Below, piece after piece: positions 6,464 to 7,318 of a DNA stretch of 7,318 bases; the stretch's first letter is position 1; the number at the start of each line of letters is the position of its first letter. Where the stretch lies: the NCBI GenBank assembly GCA_023336855.1, contig JAMBLK010000137.1:1-7318 (forward strand), written 5' to 3'. This DNA comes from Actinomycetes bacterium (lineage in GTDB: Bacteria; Actinomycetota; Acidimicrobiia; Spongiisociales; UBA5794). The position numbers and the translations under genes are program-made. A model generated the notes under the pieces. That model made no database searches. It was not told the DNA's origin and saw only the letters and a program-made list of their open reading frames with translations.

Positions 6464-7161
6464 CTGGCCCCCTGGTGGACCTGGAGGCGGTGGAACGCGA
6501 AGTTCGTGAGGAAGGCAAGTCCCAGCAGGATGATCCCGAGGGCCATGGCCAGAGCGAAGTTACCTCGTCGGGTCTCCAGGACGATGGCAGTCGTGAGTAC
6601 GCGAGTCTCCCCCTCGATGTTGCCGCCGACGAGCATCACGGCACCCACCTCCGAGATGATGGCTCCATACGCGGCGACGACCGCTGCGGTGACGCCGACA
6701 CGCGCTTCCAGCAGCGTCACCGTGGCGACCTGGCGCTTGGTGGCGCCGAGGGAGAGCATTTGGACCGGCAGGTTCGGATCGACACCCTGCACTGCAGCCA
6801 TCGTGAGACCAACGACAAGAGGGAAGGCGATGATCGTCTGCGCGACGATCATGCCGGCGGGTGTGAAGAGCCAACCGAGGCTGCCGAGCGGACCCTGATT
6901 CGAGAGTACGAGATAGGCGAAGAGTCCGACCGTAACCGGGGGGAGGCCCATGCCCGTGTAGATCAGCGGCACAATCAGCCAGCGACCCGGGAGGTGTCGG
7001 GTCAGGCCGATCGCTGCACCGATCGGAATCCCGACTGCGAGGGCGATCACGAGAGCCACCAGCGTGACCTGCAGGGTGAGGATGACGGTCTCGACCAGCG
7101 CCGGGTCCATGTTCCATAGAAGTCCCAGTGCGTCGGCGAATGCGCGGCCGAGGATCCCCAT
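6460..7161 (-). CDS. tupB: Tungstate-type ABC importer permease
   Basis: This 233-residue inner-membrane protein forms the translocation channel as a homodimer. Hydrophobic segments lie about 23-50, 62-85, 102-125, 153-176 and 203-225, giving five helices with a type I importer core. The cytoplasmic coupling loop (about 136-155, around LSLGATKRQ) contacts the ATPase. The stretch GAIISEVGAVMLVGGNI (166-182), followed by TTAIVLETRRG (190-200), is a hallmark of TupB/WtpB tungstate permeases and separates them from ModB and CysU/W. Tungstate is needed in the cell for tungsten-pterin enzymes such as some formate dehydrogenases and aldehyde oxidoreductases; none is encoded in this window. The ATG at 7161 has only a weak ribosome site. 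The gene lies 41 bases after the binding-protein gene and overlaps tupC by four bases. Confidence 0.92.
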   Translation of the reverse strand: MGILGRAFADALGLLWNMDPALVETVILTLQVTLVALVIALAVGIPIGAAIGLTRHLPGRWLIVPLIYTGMGLPPVTVGLFAYLVLSNQGPLGSLGWLFTPAGMIVAQTIIAFPLVVGLTMAAVQGVDPNLPVQMLSLGATKRQVATVTLLEARVGVTAAVVAAYGAIISEVGAVMLVGGNIEGETRVLTTAIVLETRRGNFALAMALGIILLGLAFLTNFAFHRLQVHQGAR

Positions 7162-7202
7162 CGGTCAGGTCACGCTTCCGTCGCATGGGGCTGTCGCGCA
7201 GA

Positions 7203-7318
7203 TCACCGGTTCCGCCACGCCTCGGAGTCCGGGTAGAACAGCGGCTGACCGAATGAATCGACCCCGAACGTCTCGATCTTCTCCTGGGTCTCGATCGACG
7301 TGAGCCACTCGACGAACA
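7203..7318 (-). CDS. tupA: Tungstate-binding protein, C-terminal end (cut by window edge)
   Basis: Only the last 37 residues and the TGA stop lie in the window. They read FVEWLTSIETQEKIETF, then FGQPLFYPDSEAW near the end. The F(V/I)xWLTSxExQxxI helix and the G-PLF-PD closing motif are typical for the C-terminus of TupA-like periplasmic binding proteins of the tungstate/molybdate class, which in Gram-positives are usually lipid-anchored outside the membrane. The order binding protein, permease, ATPase matches known tup operons. The substrate-binding residues, signal sequence and operon promoter are all beyond the right edge. Confidence 0.8.
   Translation of the reverse strand, partial: FVEWLTSIETQEKIETFGVDSFGQPLFYPDSEAWRNR

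Noticed and set aside
5618..6898. Plus-strand open frame of 426 codons opposite the tupB, tupC and LCIB-type genes
   Set aside because: It starts inside one gene, crosses two gene borders and has no recognisable domain; the translation is rich in Arg, Gly and Asp as expected for antisense of GC-rich codons. The opposite strand carries clear family motifs throughout.
1..7318. Search for CRISPR repeats, tRNA genes, transposase genes, riboswitches and toxin-antitoxin pairs
   Set aside because: No regularly spaced repeats, cloverleaf, transposase motif or small paired genes were seen by eye in any intergenic gap, all of which are shorter than 100 bases.

Overview
The window looks like chromosomal DNA from a high-GC Gram-positive bacterium, most likely an actinomycete. 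The signs are GC-rich third codon positions, frequent GTG and TTG starts, a multi-GAF sensor of actinobacterial style, and long spurious antisense frames. An affinity with Acidimicrobiia is only a guess from codon style. The DNA is almost fully coding: nine genes, two cut by the window edges, and no gene-free stretch longer than about 95 bases. I see no tRNA, rRNA, CRISPR array, insertion sequence or phage gene.

Left part (1-4281), all minus strand. Read in transcription order it holds an ABC exporter-type ATPase (3483-4196), a large two-lobed FtsX/MacB permease (1108-3486) coupled to it by a GTGA overlap, a PaaI-type hotdog thioesterase with a TTG start (610-1050), and the N-terminal part of a GAF-domain sensor that leaves the window (1-514). 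A divergent TetR regulator (4282-4914, plus strand) faces the ATPase gene across 85 bases. That gap contains two abutting inverted repeats that cover a predicted promoter. The simplest reading is a TetR-controlled export operon, with the thioesterase and sensor as possible downstream members.

Right part (4862-7318), all minus strand. This is a tungstate-type ABC importer: the C-terminus of the binding protein TupA (7203 to the window edge), permease TupB (6460-7161) and ATPase TupC (5741-6463), the last two joined by an ATGA overlap. They are followed by a gene of the LCIB/C family (4862-5665), a beta-like zinc carbonic anhydrase group best known from algal CO2 concentration. It keeps the likely Cys/His/Cys zinc site. 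Its end overlaps the end of the tetR gene by 53 bp on the opposite strand, so the two halves of the window meet tail to tail.

The observations most worth a second look are the LCIB-type gene next to tungstate uptake, the double dyad between tetR and the ABC operon, the convergent coding overlap, and a GAF domain that seems to lack its middle. No clearly new multi-gene system is visible.
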